Origin: a bacterium
Lineage (GTDB): Bacteria > Electryoneota > B3-LCP
Length of the DNA: 64,000 nt
Reading direction: 5' to 3'
Assembly: GCA_026394195.1 (NCBI GenBank)
Contig: JAPKYS010000023.1
Span: 186,001 to 250,000, forward strand
Notes under the pieces: model-generated
What the model was told of the DNA's origin: nothing
The model's input: only the letters and a program-made list of their open reading frames with translations
The model's database searches: none
Made by a program: the position numbers and the translations under genes
In this document: positions 33,905 to 43,903 of the stretch, piece by piece
Numbering within the stretch: the stretch's first letter is position 1
How the letters are laid out: each line of letters opens with the position of its first letter

Positions 33905-35908
33905 ATGTCTTCCTTCCAACTTACCAGCGATTTTCAGCCGCGCGGCGACCAGAACCAAGCCATCGACAAGCTGCTTGAAGGCTTGCGGCAGGGTCAGCGC
34001 TACCAGACGCTCCTGGGTGTGACCGGTTCGGGCAAAACCTACACCATCGCCAATGTGATCGAAAAGTGGGGCAAACCGACGCTGATCATGTCGCACAACA
34101 AGACTCTGGCGGCGCAGCTCTATGGCGAATTCAAGGGCTTTTTCCCGCACAACGCCGTCGAATATTTCATCAGCTATTACGACTACTATCAGCCCGAAGC
34201 TTACGTTCCCAGCACCGATACCTATATCGAAAAGGATACTTCCGTCAACGACGAGATCGACCGGCTGCGGCTGCGCGCCACCTCGTCACTGATGGAGCGC
34301 GAGGATGTGGTCATCGTCGCCTCGGTGTCCTGCATCTATAATCTGGGTTCACCTAAAGATTACCGCGACCAGCTGCTCTTACTGGAAGCGGGACAAAAAT
34401 ACCTTCGTAAAGAGCTGCTGGGTAGGCTGGTGGACATCCACTACACCCGCAACGACACCGGTTTCCCGCGCGGCAGTTTTCGGGTGCGCGGCGACGTAGT
34501 GGAAATTCACCCAGCCTACGAAGAGGAAGCCATCCGGCTGGAGTTCTGGGGCGATCAACTGGAGCGTATCTCCCGTTTCACCATTTTGACGGGAGAGCTG
34601 ATCGAAGAGCGCCCCAAGGTTGCCATCTACCCTGCCAAGCATTTCGTAACCACATTGCCGGGCTTGCAGGAAGCCATCAAGCGCATCAACGCCGAACTTG
34701 ACGCACGCGTAATCGAACTGCGATCCGAAGGGAAATTGCTGGAAGCTCAGCGCATCGAACAGCGCACCAAATTCGATCTGGAAATGCTGCGCGAGGTGGG
34801 GTACTGTTCCGGAGTCGAGAATTACAGCCGCCATTTGGCCGGTCGTGAACCCGGGCAGCGTCCCGACACGCTGATCGACTATTTTCAAGGCGATTTCCTG
34901 CTGGTGGTGGATGAATCTCATGCCTCGATCCCGCAAATCCGGGGGATGTACAACGGTGACCGTTCCCGCAAGAACGTGCTGGTGGAGTACGGCTTCCGTC
35001 TGCCTTCTGCGTTGGATAATCGGCCGCTAAAGTTCGATGAGTGGGAATCGATGTTCAGCAACGTGATCTTTGTCAGCGCCACGCCAAGCGACTACGAACT
35101 GCAGAAGTGCGGCGGCGTCATCGTCGAACAGCTTTTACGACCGACGGGATTGATGGACCCCGAGATCGTCGTCAAGCCGATCGAAGGACAGATCGACGAT
35201 TTGATCGCCGAGATTCGCCAGGTGGTCGAGCGCGGTGAACGAGTCCTGGTCACGACCTTGACCAAACGCATGTCGGAAGATCTGACCGAGTATCTCTCTG
35301 GAGTGGGCATTCGAGTGCGCTATCTGCACTCAGAGATCCAATCACTCGAACGCGTGGAGATACTCCGGTCACTGCGTCTGGCGGAATTCGACGTGCTGGT
35401 GGGCATCAACCTGCTGCGGGAGGGACTGGATCTGCCGGAAGTGTCTCTGGTGGCGATCCTGGATGCTGACAAAGAAGGTTTCCTGCGCAGCGAGCGTTCG
35501 CTGTTGCAGACAGCGGGCCGAGCGGCTCGTCACGTTGCCGGAAAGGTCATCTTCTACGCCGACCGTATCACCGATTCAATGCAGAAGGTGATCGCAGAAA
35601 CCGCACGCCGACGGCAGGCTCAGGGTGAGTACAACCGCCTTAACAACATCATACCACAGTCGATCCACAAATCAATCGACGAGATCCTGCGTTCGACTTC
35701 AGCCGCTGATGCCAAGGCAGTAACTGGAGACACTGCCCGGCTGATGCGGGAAGCGAAGCAGGACCTGCTGACCGAATGGGAGCTGGAAGAAATCATCAGT
35801 CGGCTGGAAAGCGAAATGAAGAAAGCAGCTCAGGCAATGGAATTCGAGCGCGCGGCCTGGCTGCGCGACGAGATTAAGCACCTTAAAGGAGAAAAAATAT
35901 CAAGATGA
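33905..35908 (+). CDS. uvrB: Excinuclease ABC subunit B
   Basis: 667 residues, usual length. The damage-verification helicase of nucleotide excision repair, loaded by UvrA and partnering UvrC. Marks: Walker [18 protein letters not shown], the beta-hairpin region [67 protein letters not shown] and a C-terminal UVR motif ([20 protein letters not shown]) that binds UvrC. It overlaps purD by 4 bases. Confidence 0.98.
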   Translation: MSSFQLTSDFQPRGDQNQAIDKLLEGLRQGQRYQTLLGVTGSGKTYTIANVIEKWGKPTLIMSHNKTLAAQLYGEFKGFFPHNAVEYFISYYDYYQPEAYVPSTDTYIEKDTSVNDEIDRLRLRATSSLMEREDVVIVASVSCIYNLGSPKDYRDQLLLLEAGQKYLRKELLGRLVDIHYTRNDTGFPRGSFRVRGDVVEIHPAYEEEAIRLEFWGDQLERISRFTILTGELIEERPKVAIYPAKHFVTTLPGLQEAIKRINAELDARVIELRSEGKLLEAQRIEQRTKFDLEMLREVGYCSGVENYSRHLAGREPGQRPDTLIDYFQGDFLLVVDESHASIPQIRGMYNGDRSRKNVLVEYGFRLPSALDNRPLKFDEWESMFSNVIFVSATPSDYELQKCGGVIVEQLLRPTGLMDPEIVVKPIEGQIDDLIAEIRQVVERGERVLVTTLTKRMSEDLTEYLSGVGIRVRYLHSEIQSLERVEILRSLRLAEFDVLVGINLLREGLDLPEVSLVAILDADKEGFLRSERSLLQTAGRAARHVAGKVIFYADRITDSMQKVIAETARRRQAQGEYNRLNNIIPQSIHKSIDEILRSTSAADAKAVTGDTARLMREAKQDLLTEWELEEIISRLESEMKKAAQAMEFERAAWLRDEIKHLKGEKISR

Positions 35909-37218
35909 AAGTGTTAGTGATCGGTTCAGGAGGCAGGGAGCACGCACTCTGCTGGAAAATCAAAGAAAGTCCCCTGCTGACCAAGCTCTATTGCGCTCCC
36001 GGTAATGCCGGCATTGCAGACCTTGCTGATTGCGTCCCCATACCGGCGGATGACCTGGATGCTCTGCGTAAATTTGCCGGCGACATGAAGATCGACTTGA
36101 CCATCGTGGGACCAGAAGCGCCGCTGGTCGCCGGAATCGTCGATGCTTTCAAAAAAGCGAAGTTACCTATCTTCGGACCCACCAAAGCAGCAGCACAATT
36201 GGAAGGCTCAAAAGCCTTCGCCAAGCAATTCATGAAGGAACAGGGCATTCCCACCGCTAATTTCGGCGTGTTCAGCGATTATAAGAAGGCGCTCAAGGCG
36301 CTGGATGAATATCAATATCCCTTGGTCATCAAAGCTTCCGGATTAGCGGCAGGTAAGGGCGTGATTATCTGCCCAGATCGCTCGTTCGCCGAGAAAACGT
36401 TGAAAACTATCCTTAGCGATCGATCTTTCGGCGAAGCCGGATCAAAGGTGGTGGTGGAAGAGTATCTTCAAGGGGAAGAGGCATCCATTTTAGCCATTAC
36501 CGATGGCGAACGCTATTTTATGCTGCCCCCTTCGCAGGATCACAAGCGCCTGTTGGATGGCGACCTGGGACCCAATACCGGCGGTATGGGGGCTGTTGCT
36601 CCCGCGAGGGTCGTTACCCCTGAGTTGCAGGAACGCATCGAAATAGAAATCCTGCGTCCGACCTTAAAAGGGATGCGCGCCCATAAGACTCCTTTCAGAG
36701 GCTGCCTCTACCTGGGCTTGATGATCTGCTCAGATGGACCCAAGCTGTTGGAATATAACTGCCGCTTTGGCGATCCCGAAACGCAGGTAGTGCTGCCGAT
36801 GGTGCGCAGTGACCTTCTCAAGATTTTCCTCGCGGCTGCAAATGGGAATCTGAGTACGGAGGAATTGGAAGTATGGTCGAAATGGTGTGTGTGCGTGGTG
36901 CTGGCGTCAGCCGGATACCCCGGAAAATATCAAAAAGGCCTGCCTATCAGCGGCTTGAAAGCATTTTCAGACCGGATCAAAATCTTCTACGCCGGGACGA
37001 TGCTGAAGGATAATAAGACCGTCACCAGTGGAGGACGGGTACTCGGTGTTACCGGCATCGGCTTCAATTTGCAGTCAGCCGTCAAATTTGCTTATCAAGC
37101 AGTGGAATCAATCCAATTTGAAGGTAAAACCTTCAGAACTGATATTGCGCAGAAAGCTTTAAAAAGACCGCGAAAAAAACAGGTTGCTAAAATTCCAGTC
37201 CCGCGTCGGTTTGATTGA
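35905..37218 (+). CDS. purD: Phosphoribosylamine-glycine ligase
   Basis: 437 residues. Second step of purine synthesis: ATP-dependent joining of glycine to 5-phosphoribosylamine. ATP-grasp marks: [98 protein letters not shown] and [15 protein letters not shown] basic tail ([16 protein letters not shown]) extends slightly beyond the usual end. Start codon overlaps uvrB (ATGA); no functional link is known beyond shared transcription. Confidence 0.96.
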   Translation: MKVLVIGSGGREHALCWKIKESPLLTKLYCAPGNAGIADLADCVPIPADDLDALRKFAGDMKIDLTIVGPEAPLVAGIVDAFKKAKLPIFGPTKAAAQLEGSKAFAKQFMKEQGIPTANFGVFSDYKKALKALDEYQYPLVIKASGLAAGKGVIICPDRSFAEKTLKTILSDRSFGEAGSKVVVEEYLQGEEASILAITDGERYFMLPPSQDHKRLLDGDLGPNTGGMGAVAPARVVTPELQERIEIEILRPTLKGMRAHKTPFRGCLYLGLMICSDGPKLLEYNCRFGDPETQVVLPMVRSDLLKIFLAAANGNLSTEELEVWSKWCVCVVLASAGYPGKYQKGLPISGLKAFSDRIKIFYAGTMLKDNKTVTSGGRVLGVTGIGFNLQSAVKFAYQAVESIQFEGKTFRTDIAQKALKRPRKKQVAKIPVPRRFD

Positions 37219-37302
37219 CCGTGCCCTTTTTCAGCAGTCTGATTTAGATAATACAAATAAGACGTTACCCGCACCCAAAGCCTTGACAAATAAGGAAATC
37301 TC

Positions 37303-38232
37303 ATGAAAATCCTGGTCACCGGCGGAGCCGGATTTATCGGATCCCACGTAGTCGATCTGTTGTTGGCGGCTGGACACGACGTCGTCGTGATGGATAATTT
37401 GTCGACTGGTGTTGTGGAAAATATCCCTAAGGGCGTAAAATTGATCAATATAGATATCGTTGACCAAGCCGTCGCAGATATTTTTCGCACGGAAAAGTTC
37501 GACATTGTCAGCCACCATGCCGCCCAGATCGATGTACGCACCTCCGTAAGCGACCCTGTTTTCGATGCGCGTGTGAATATTCTGGGCAGTTTAAATATTT
37601 TGGAGTGTTGTTTGCGCTATGGTGTGAAAAAAGTTCAGTTCGCTTCCACCGGCGGAGCTCTTTACGGCGAACAGGACTTTTTCCCGGCTGAAGAGAATCA
37701 TCCGATCAGGCCTCTGTCACCCTACGGAATCGCCAAATACAGCATCGAACGATATCTTTATTATTATCATGAAGTTCACGGGTTGGATTACGCTGCAACC
37801 CGCTATGCCAATGTCTATGGACCCCGGCAGAATCCTCATGGAGAAGCCGGAGTTGTGGCTATATTTTGTGACCGGTTGCTCTCCGGGCGTGCCGCCGTGA
37901 TCAATGGTGATGGCACTCAGACCAGGGATTACGTCTATGTAGGTGACGTGGCGAGAGCCTCTGTCATTGCCATACAAAAAACGCTAAACTGCGCCGTGAA
38001 TGTCGGCACCGCCATCGAAAATGACGTGAACACCATTTTCCGCATCCTGAATTCTGCGGGCAAATTTAATATGACTGAATCACACGGTCCGGGAAAGAAA
38101 GGTGAGCAGAAACGCAGCGTGATATCATGGCAGTTAGCCAGTAAATTGCTGGGTTGGAAGCCCGAGGTGAATCTGGAAAAAGGTTTGGAACTCACCCTGG
38201 ATTATTTCAAAAAGAAACATGTCCGATCTTGA
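37303..38232 (+). CDS. NAD-dependent sugar-nucleotide epimerase (UDP-glucose 4-epimerase-like)
   Basis: 309 residues, extended SDR. VTGGAGFIGSHVVDLLLAAG binds NAD, MDNLSTGVVENI is the GalE-like D-N-L-S-x-G segment, the catalytic tyrosine-lysine pair is in LSPYGIAKYSIERY, and RYANVYGPRQNPHGEAGVVA with NGDGTQTRDYVYVGDVARA is typical of UDP-glucose/UDP-GlcNAc 4-epimerases. It probably makes a nucleotide sugar for the surface-polysaccharide genes downstream. Overlaps the MBL-fold gene by 14 bases. Confidence 0.88.
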   Translation: MKILVTGGAGFIGSHVVDLLLAAGHDVVVMDNLSTGVVENIPKGVKLINIDIVDQAVADIFRTEKFDIVSHHAAQIDVRTSVSDPVFDARVNILGSLNILECCLRYGVKKVQFASTGGALYGEQDFFPAEENHPIRPLSPYGIAKYSIERYLYYYHEVHGLDYAATRYANVYGPRQNPHGEAGVVAIFCDRLLSGRAAVINGDGTQTRDYVYVGDVARASVIAIQKTLNCAVNVGTAIENDVNTIFRILNSAGKFNMTESHGPGKKGEQKRSVISWQLASKLLGWKPEVNLEKGLELTLDYFKKKHVRS

Positions 38233-38983
38233 AATAATCATCGTGGGTTCAGCGTCCGGGCTTCCGCAGCCGGATCGCACCCACGCCGCCATCGCTCTGA
38301 AAAAAGGCAATGACCTCTGGCTGCTGGATGCCGGTGAAGCAGTCTGTTCGTCAATGTTGCGTTGTGGATTGGATCCTCGCGCGCTGCGCGGCATTTACGT
38401 AACGCACTGCCACCCGGATCATTGCGTTGGATTATTTATGCTGCTGCAATATCTCCACATGAAGGGGGCACGGCAGTCGATTGAAATCTATTTGCCCGGC
38501 GGAGCCATTCCTGCTTTTCAGGCATTCATGAACCAGATTTACCTGGTTCATGGTCAAATTCACCCACGCTATGCATTGAAACCGCTGGAAACGCAGCACA
38601 ATCTCAGCAAAGAATTGCGATTGCAGTCTTATCCGACCAATCATCTGCAAAGGTGGAAGGAACTGGCATTCCCCAATATAGAAACTGCTTCGTTCGCTTT
38701 TAAAATCACCGCGCCCGGAAAGACCATTTTTTATTCCGGTGACGTCCGTCAGTTGGGGGACATTGCCGAAGTGATCCACGGCGTCGACCTATTCATCCTC
38801 GAAGCTGCGCACGTGGAATTGGAAGTCGCCCTGCAGACCTCGATTGGGGAAAAAATCAAAAGCCTGGTCCTCACACATGCCTTGCCGGAACAGGATTTGC
38901 AGTTAAAAGCGCTTCAGGCCAAAGCGGACATGAGTGGTCTGGAAATTCATATTGCCCGTGATGGATTACGTCTTGCAGTTTAG
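38219..38983 (+). CDS. MBL-fold metallo-hydrolase (RNase Z-like)
   Basis: 254 residues. Begins IIIVGSASGLPQPDRTHAAI, then WLLDAGEAVCSSMLR, the metal motif THCHPDHCVGL (HxHxDH), GKTIFYSGDVRQLGDIAEVI and a C-terminal LVLTHALPEQD histidine. This is the RNase Z / AtsA-like branch of the metallo-beta-lactamase fold. Whether the substrate is tRNA or a small ester cannot be read. It lacks an obvious RNase Z exosite insertion and is shorter than classical RNase Z (~310). Confidence 0.8.
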   Translation: MSDLEIIIVGSASGLPQPDRTHAAIALKKGNDLWLLDAGEAVCSSMLRCGLDPRALRGIYVTHCHPDHCVGLFMLLQYLHMKGARQSIEIYLPGGAIPAFQAFMNQIYLVHGQIHPRYALKPLETQHNLSKELRLQSYPTNHLQRWKELAFPNIETASFAFKITAPGKTIFYSGDVRQLGDIAEVIHGVDLFILEAAHVELEVALQTSIGEKIKSLVLTHALPEQDLQLKALQAKADMSGLEIHIARDGLRLAV

Positions 38984-38989
38984 CCATCG

Positions 38990-40105
38990 ATGAATAACCA
39001 TAAACAGGATTTTTTCGGACTGGTCGGTCAATCACCGCAGATGCAGCAGGTCAGATCGATCATTCAACAAGTCGCTCCGACAGAAATCACCGTGTTGATA
39101 ACCGGTGAATCCGGGACCGGAAAAGAATTGGTGGCCAACGCTATCCACCAGCTTTCCAATCACGCCGCCAAGCCCATGATCACCGTCAACTGCGGCGCCA
39201 TCCCGGAAGGGATCTTCGAAAGTGAAGTTTTTGGGCATGTCAGAGGCGCATTTACCTCCGCCGATCGTAGTCGCAAAGGCTATTTCGAGGTCGCTGATGG
39301 CAGTACCATCTTTCTGGACGAAATCGGCGAAATGCCTACAGGTGCTCAAGCCAAAATATTACGCATCCTTGAGATGGGTGAATTCATGAAGGTCGGCTCG
39401 TCGATCGGTGAAAAGGTCGACGCTCGAGTCATCACCGCCACTAACCGGGATCTCGCGGGCGCAGTATCCGTCGGGGAATTTCGCCAGGATCTCTACTTTC
39501 GTTTAAAAGCCGTCAATATCTATCTACCCCCTCTGCGGGAGCGGAAGGAGGATATTCCTCTTTTAGTTGAGATATTTCTGCAGGATACGTCTCAGAAACA
39601 TAAAATTCCTATCCCCCGCATCACCACGGATGCCATGACGCTGCTAAGGAATAGCTACTGGGAGGGAAATGTGCGGGAACTGAAGCATTTCCTGGAAAGT
39701 CTGGTCATCCTGGAGCGAGGCCGAACTCTGGATGAGGAGATCGTGGGCCGATACCTGCGTCAAACGGATCATCCGGGAGCCTTTCTGCCGGTTCACGTTC
39801 CCAAGGGTTCGACCAGCACCGATCGTGAACTTATGCTTTCAATCCTGTTAGAATTAAAACGTGAGATCGGCGAACTGAAGAGTATTCTCCTGCAATCGCG
39901 CAGTCCAGCGGCGGTTCCAGCAAACGGCTGGTATTCAGAACGCGACATGATTACCACTGAACCCCAGGTGACGCTGGATGAGGTGGAAAAAGAGCAGATT
40001 ACAAAAATTCTTACCGAAGTGCGGGGCAACCGCCGGCGCGCCGCCGCGGCTTTGGGAATCAGCGAAAGAACGTTATACCGCAAAATAAAAGAATACGAAT
40101 TGTAA
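38990..40105 (+). CDS. Sigma-54 interaction (AAA+) transcription activator without receiver domain
   Basis: 371 residues. The AAA+ domain starts almost at residue 1: FGLVGQSPQMQQVRSIIQQV, Walker A ITGESGTGKELVANAIH, the sigma-54 contact loop as RGAFTSADRSRKGYFEVADG (GAFTSA in place of the common GAFTGA), Walker B STIFLDEIGEMP, ATNRDL and FRQDLYFRLKAVNIYLPPLR. The C-terminal Fis helix-turn-helix is LTEVRGNRRRAAAALGISER followed by TLYRKIKEYEL. There is no N-terminal receiver, GAF or PAS domain. It may drive the LptE/glycosyltransferase genes immediately downstream, but no -24/-12 site was found there. Confidence 0.92.
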   Translation: MNNHKQDFFGLVGQSPQMQQVRSIIQQVAPTEITVLITGESGTGKELVANAIHQLSNHAAKPMITVNCGAIPEGIFESEVFGHVRGAFTSADRSRKGYFEVADGSTIFLDEIGEMPTGAQAKILRILEMGEFMKVGSSIGEKVDARVITATNRDLAGAVSVGEFRQDLYFRLKAVNIYLPPLRERKEDIPLLVEIFLQDTSQKHKIPIPRITTDAMTLLRNSYWEGNVRELKHFLESLVILERGRTLDEEIVGRYLRQTDHPGAFLPVHVPKGSTSTDRELMLSILLELKREIGELKSILLQSRSPAAVPANGWYSERDMITTEPQVTLDEVEKEQITKILTEVRGNRRRAAAALGISERTLYRKIKEYEL

Positions 40106-40106
40106 G

Positions 40107-40652
40107 ATGCGAATACTCACCTTATTAGCACGGTTTTCGAGCATAATCTGGGTGACCTCAATTTTTCTGCTGCTGATCCCAGGTCTATCGGGTTGCTTCC
40201 GTTATTCATTTTCAGGAGCGGTGCCCAGCCATATTAAAACGGTGGCATTGCCTTTATTTGAAAATAAGACCGCAGAGTACGGCATCTCTGAAGAAATCAC
40301 CGACAAACTGACTTTAGCTTTCCAAAAAGATAACACGCTGAAAATCTCCAGCGAGCAGGATGCGGATGCCATATTACGCGGAGTTCTGGTGAAGATCGAT
40401 GACGTTCCTTACACGTACAGTGGAACCGGAACCGGGCAGAATTTCGACATTGGTGAATATAAATTGAGCCTCACTGTAAGCCTTGAATACTATGACCAAA
40501 TGAAAAATGAGGTGATCTGGAAGAAGGATTTGAGCAGTTGGGGTACTTACAATCATCAGACCGGTTCACCGGATGAGCGCACGCAAGGATTTGAACAGGC
40601 GATTGATAAACTTACCCAGGATATCGTCAATCTGACTATTTCGGGGTGGTAG
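40107..40652 (+). CDS. lptE: LptE-like LPS-assembly lipoprotein
   Basis: 181 residues with a lipoprotein signal (IFLLLIPGLSGC) ending in the acylated cysteine. The segment FRYSFSGAVPSHIKTVALPL then FENKTAEYGISEEITDKLTL is the typical start of LptE-family proteins in FCB-type bacteria; the following half alternates beta strands and a C-terminal helix. LptE plugs the LptD barrel that inserts LPS in the outer membrane. It opens an operon of surface-glycan transferases, which agrees. Stop and next start are 2 bp apart. Confidence 0.82.
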   Translation: MRILTLLARFSSIIWVTSIFLLLIPGLSGCFRYSFSGAVPSHIKTVALPLFENKTAEYGISEEITDKLTLAFQKDNTLKISSEQDADAILRGVLVKIDDVPYTYSGTGTGQNFDIGEYKLSLTVSLEYYDQMKNEVIWKKDLSSWGTYNHQTGSPDERTQGFEQAIDKLTQDIVNLTISGW

Positions 40653-40653
40653 C

Positions 40654-41271
40654 TTGAATCTCGTCGCGGTTGAAGCCCGTCAAATTGAGCAAACGCTGGA
40701 ATTGTTAAAAAACGGCGGCGTCATCATCTATCCGACCGAAACCGTCTATGGTCTCGGATGTCTGGCGTCTATCACCCAGGCTATTGACCGGATTGCCGAA
40801 CTGAAAGGTTCAGCGGATGGCGCAAATTATCTGTTGCTGGTCAAATCAGCGGATAGTTTACGACGTTACTGCCGGATAATTCCTCAACTTGCGCTGGATC
40901 TGGCCCGACGCTTCTGGCCCGGTCCGCTTACCCTGATACTACCGGCAGTTTCAGGATTACACTCACGCCTGGTCGGGCCGACGGGCGGCGTGGCGGTTCG
41001 TATGAGTTCGTATCCCTGGTGTATTGAATTGATGGATCGCCTGGGTGAAGCCCTGATCAGCACCAGCGCCAATCAAACACGTGCGCCGGCGCCCGATTCG
41101 CCCAAAGTCTTGGATAAAGAGCTCGTTGCACGCGTGGATGCCGTTATCGATGGGGGAGTGCTGAGTGGGATGCCCTCCACCTTGCTCGATCTGTGTGCAG
41201 ATCCACCTGTTCTACTACGCATCGGAGCAATTTCCAGACAAGAAATCGAAAGCGTCATCGGTTTATGGTGA
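40654..41271 (+). CDS. L-threonylcarbamoyladenylate synthase (TsaC/Sua5 family)
   Basis: 205 residues from a TTG start. Makes threonylcarbamoyl-AMP for the t6A37 modification of ANN-decoding tRNAs. Marks: LKNGGVIIYPTETVYGLGCL, IAELKGSADGANYLLLV, RRFWPGPLTLILPA, VAVRMSSYPWCIELMD, LISTSANQTRAPAPDSP and GMPSTLLDL. It has the TsaC (YrdC) domain without the C-terminal Sua5 domain. Confidence 0.93.
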   Translation: MNLVAVEARQIEQTLELLKNGGVIIYPTETVYGLGCLASITQAIDRIAELKGSADGANYLLLVKSADSLRRYCRIIPQLALDLARRFWPGPLTLILPAVSGLHSRLVGPTGGVAVRMSSYPWCIELMDRLGEALISTSANQTRAPAPDSPKVLDKELVARVDAVIDGGVLSGMPSTLLDLCADPPVLLRIGAISRQEIESVIGLW

Positions 41272-41311
41272 GGCAGGAACACCCAATCCACCATATAATC
41301 GGGAGATACCC

Positions 41312-41818
41312 TTGGCTTTAGGACCTGACGGAAAAGTACAAATCCTATTTGTGTGCACGGGAAATCTGTGTCGCAGTCCCATGGGGGAGGGGTTGCTGAA
41401 GGCAAAATTGGATCCTGCTTATCAGGATCGGGTACGCATCATATCCGCAGGAACTCATGCCGCGGAAGGAATGCTGGCTACTCTACGCGGCCAGTACGCC
41501 GCCGCAAAGTTCGGGATCGACCTTTCGCGCCACCGTTCGCAGCCGTTGACCCCCTGGTTGATCAGTCACAGCGACCTCATCATTGCCATGGACGAGGATC
41601 ACTACGAGTTCATTAATCACATGTCTTCGACCGCTGGGCCACGGACCTTTTTATTGAAAGAATTTGCGTTACAGGGACATCATCCTGATCTGGACCTCGA
41701 TGTACACGATCCCATTTCCTGCGATGAAGAAGTATATATCGAAATTTATCGCGAGATCGATCAAGAAATCGCACGAGTTCTTCCTTCAATCATAAAGGTC
41801 ATCGAGATTGTGGGATGA
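41312..41818 (+). CDS. Low-molecular-weight protein-tyrosine-phosphatase-like protein
   Basis: About 168 residues from TTG 41312, preferred because GGGAG (41301-41305) lies 6 bases upstream; the earlier in-frame start at 41165 would overlap the TsaC-like gene by 107 bases. Catalytic P-loop near the N-terminus: LFVCTGNLCRSPMGEGLL (C-x5-R-S). The general acid aspartate is in DVHDPISCDEEVYIEIYREI, in the 'DP......Y' setting of this family. In polysaccharide loci such enzymes dephosphorylate chain-length kinases; arginine phosphatase (YwlE-like) is the alternative. Overlaps the first GT9 gene. Confidence 0.88.
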   Translation: MALGPDGKVQILFVCTGNLCRSPMGEGLLKAKLDPAYQDRVRIISAGTHAAEGMLATLRGQYAAAKFGIDLSRHRSQPLTPWLISHSDLIIAMDEDHYEFINHMSSTAGPRTFLLKEFALQGHHPDLDLDVHDPISCDEEVYIEIYREIDQEIARVLPSIIKVIEIVG

Positions 41819-42845
41819 AGCGCCATCGTCTGTATTGGTCATTCAAACCGCCTTTATCGGGGACGTTGTTTTAGTTATTCCCCTGCTCGCCGCTCTCTAT
41901 GACGCCTGGCCGACAACCAGCCTCGACGTCATGGTGCGCCCACCTGCCAATAATCTGCTTGAAACGCTTCCTTTTCTTCGCCAGGTGATCAGTTACGACA
42001 AATACGGTGATCAGCGTGGATTTGGAAGTTTCATAAAATTATCGAACAAATTGAAAAAAATCGGGTACGATCTGGCTCTGGTACCGCATCGATCCTTGCG
42101 CAGCGGTGTTTTGGCGAGGCTGGCGGGTATCCCGCGCCGTATCGGCTTTAATCGCGGGGCTGGGCGATTTTTCCATAGCACTATTGTGCCATATGACCAG
42201 CAACTCCATGAAATTGATCGCAACCTGTCGTTATTAAGTGCAATTCAGATCACCGGAGCGTCCAGACCGCCACAGGTCGTGTCTTCGGAAGAAGACTTGC
42301 ACGTTGTCGATCGGTTGCTTCCGCAGATGAAAGGTGAGGACGTCATCGCTCTGGCTCCGGGGTCTGCCTGGCTAACCAAGTGTTGGCCGGATGAAAGCTA
42401 CATTGCAATCGGCAGGTTGTTAATGCAGGATGGCTTTCGCCTACTTTTGGTGGGGGGAAAAGAAGATACCATGTTATGTGACCGAATTCAAAAAGCGCTC
42501 AATCAAGACTGCCAATCAATGGCAGGGCAAACCACCCCGCGTCAGACGATTGAAGCGCTGCGCCGCTGCCGACTTTTAATCAGCAATGATAGCGCCCCAA
42601 CGCACTTTGGCGTCGCGGCGGGATGCAAGGTGTTAACACTGTTCGGATCGACGTCTCCCAAATTCGGATTCGGTCCCTATGGCAGCGCCAATCGCAGTTT
42701 CGGGATTGATCTGTATTGCCGACCCTGCACCGATCATGGGCGAAATGCCTGCCCTGAAGCACATTTTCGCTGCATGAAAGAGTTGTCCCCCGAAATGGTC
42801 TTCAACCAGGTGAAAGAGATGCTCAGCGCGAGGGAACTATCGTGA
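41808..42845 (+). CDS. Glycosyltransferase family 9 (heptosyltransferase-like), copy 1
   Basis: 345 residues from TTG 41808 (AAGG 10-13 bases upstream; TTG 41835 is possible). GT-B fold with QTAFIGDVVLVIPLLAALYD at the N-terminus, VPHRSLRSGVLARLAGIPRR in the middle and the donor-side LLISNDSAPTHFGVAAGCKV plus TLFGSTSPKFGFGPYG. ADP-heptose:LPS heptosyltransferases (WaaF/WaaC) have this pattern. It overlaps copy 2 by 4 bases. Cysteines near the end (CRPCTDHGRNACPEAHFRC) are common in WaaF-like proteins. Confidence 0.88.
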   Translation: MWDEAPSSVLVIQTAFIGDVVLVIPLLAALYDAWPTTSLDVMVRPPANNLLETLPFLRQVISYDKYGDQRGFGSFIKLSNKLKKIGYDLALVPHRSLRSGVLARLAGIPRRIGFNRGAGRFFHSTIVPYDQQLHEIDRNLSLLSAIQITGASRPPQVVSSEEDLHVVDRLLPQMKGEDVIALAPGSAWLTKCWPDESYIAIGRLLMQDGFRLLLVGGKEDTMLCDRIQKALNQDCQSMAGQTTPRQTIEALRRCRLLISNDSAPTHFGVAAGCKVLTLFGSTSPKFGFGPYGSANRSFGIDLYCRPCTDHGRNACPEAHFRCMKELSPEMVFNQVKEMLSARELS

Positions 42846-43879
42846 CGCATCGGGCGCGGATGATCGCCGCCATGAGTAATCCTCGCAGAATCTGTCTGAT
42901 CCTGCTTCGGGCCATGGGTGATGTGGTCCTGACCACTCCGGCAGTGCGTGTCTTGAAAAAGCGCTTCCCTGATGCCCAAATCGATTTCATCACCAACCGC
43001 GCTCCGGCAGAGATCCTGACCGGCAACCCCAACCTGCACCAGGTTATTGTCTATCCCTACAGACCCGAAGACGTCTTTGGAGCGATCAAATTCTCCCTGA
43101 GCATGGCCAGATACAATTATGATATCGTTATCGATTTCTTGGGAACGCCGGCAACGGCTCTGATGACCTGGTGCAGCCGGGCGCCGGTTCGGATCGGGTA
43201 TAACCTGCGCATGCGACGATTCGCTTATACCCATCTCGATCAGGGATATGTCCCCAACGTTTACAACCCTCTCAGCAAGTTTCCCCTTCTAAAGCCACTA
43301 GGAATCTTAGAAGAGGAGACGGAAACTGAAGTGTATCCAACGGCCGAAGCTGAAGCATGGGTCGATCAATTATTTGCGATGAGAGGATGGGAACGTGCGA
43401 GTGTCGTAGCGCTGGCGACCAGTGCGACCAATCCGGTCCGCAGGTGGATTCCCGAACGGTTCGTGCAGGTAGCCAAATGGCTGCGTCACCAGGGTCAGCA
43501 GGTCGTTTTGGTTTGGGGTCCCGGTGAAGAGGGCTACGTGAACGTAATTCAGCGCCAATGTGAAGAGTCGGTGGTCATGTCGCCCAAAACGACCTTGATG
43601 CAACTGGCAGCACTATTGAAACGTTGTCGTCTGCTGGTGGCGAATTGCGGCGGCGTCAAGCACGTTGCCGTGGCAGTCGGCACGCCCACGTTGACCATCC
43701 ATGGCCCCTCCGATCCCCGCGTTTGGACCCCATCCGGAGATCCCCGACATGCCTTTGTCAGAGGTCAATTAGACTGCCTGAAATGCGATGAAAAAGAGTG
43801 TAAAACCATCGAGTGCATGGAAGCCGTCAGCGTCGATCAGGTCATCAATGCTATCACCGCGATGCGAGTCCTTGGATGA
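42842..43879 (+). CDS. Glycosyltransferase family 9 (heptosyltransferase-like), copy 2
   Basis: 345 residues from GTG 42842. CLILLRAMGDVVLTTPAVRV then LKKRFPDAQIDFITN is the canonical GT9 start; APVRIGYNLRMRRFAYTHLD, VALATSATNPVRRWIPERFV and LLVANCGGVKHVAVAVGTPT complete it. The C-terminal CLKCDEKECKTIECM resembles the cysteine-containing tails of the neighbouring GT9 copies. The sequence differs strongly from copy 1, so the two are old paralogues rather than a recent duplication. Likely adds a core heptose or related sugar to lipid A-linked oligosaccharide at the inner membrane. Confidence 0.88.
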   Translation: MTHRARMIAAMSNPRRICLILLRAMGDVVLTTPAVRVLKKRFPDAQIDFITNRAPAEILTGNPNLHQVIVYPYRPEDVFGAIKFSLSMARYNYDIVIDFLGTPATALMTWCSRAPVRIGYNLRMRRFAYTHLDQGYVPNVYNPLSKFPLLKPLGILEEETETEVYPTAEAEAWVDQLFAMRGWERASVVALATSATNPVRRWIPERFVQVAKWLRHQGQQVVLVWGPGEEGYVNVIQRQCEESVVMSPKTTLMQLAALLKRCRLLVANCGGVKHVAVAVGTPTLTIHGPSDPRVWTPSGDPRHAFVRGQLDCLKCDEKECKTIECMEAVSVDQVINAITAMRVLG

Positions 43880-43903
43880 GAATGGTGCTTTTATGGATAT
43901 CAA

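Noticed and set aside
33255..33978. Several 60-105-codon frames across the uvrB upstream spacer
   Set aside because: They run through palindromes and into uvrB in other frames. Translations are low-complexity and give no protein family.
34379..34936. 185-codon minus-strand open frame inside uvrB
   Set aside because: uvrB is unmistakable on the other strand; the antisense translation has no family character.
38984..40106. Sigma-54 promoter (-24 GG / -12 GC) ahead of lptE
   Set aside because: No convincing TGGCAC-N5-TTGC match was seen; the gap before lptE is only 1 bp.
41165..41311. Longer N-terminus for the phosphatase-like protein
   Set aside because: The extra 49 residues overlap the TsaC-like gene and precede the catalytic P-loop, which is normally near residue 10; TTG 41312 has GGGAG upstream.
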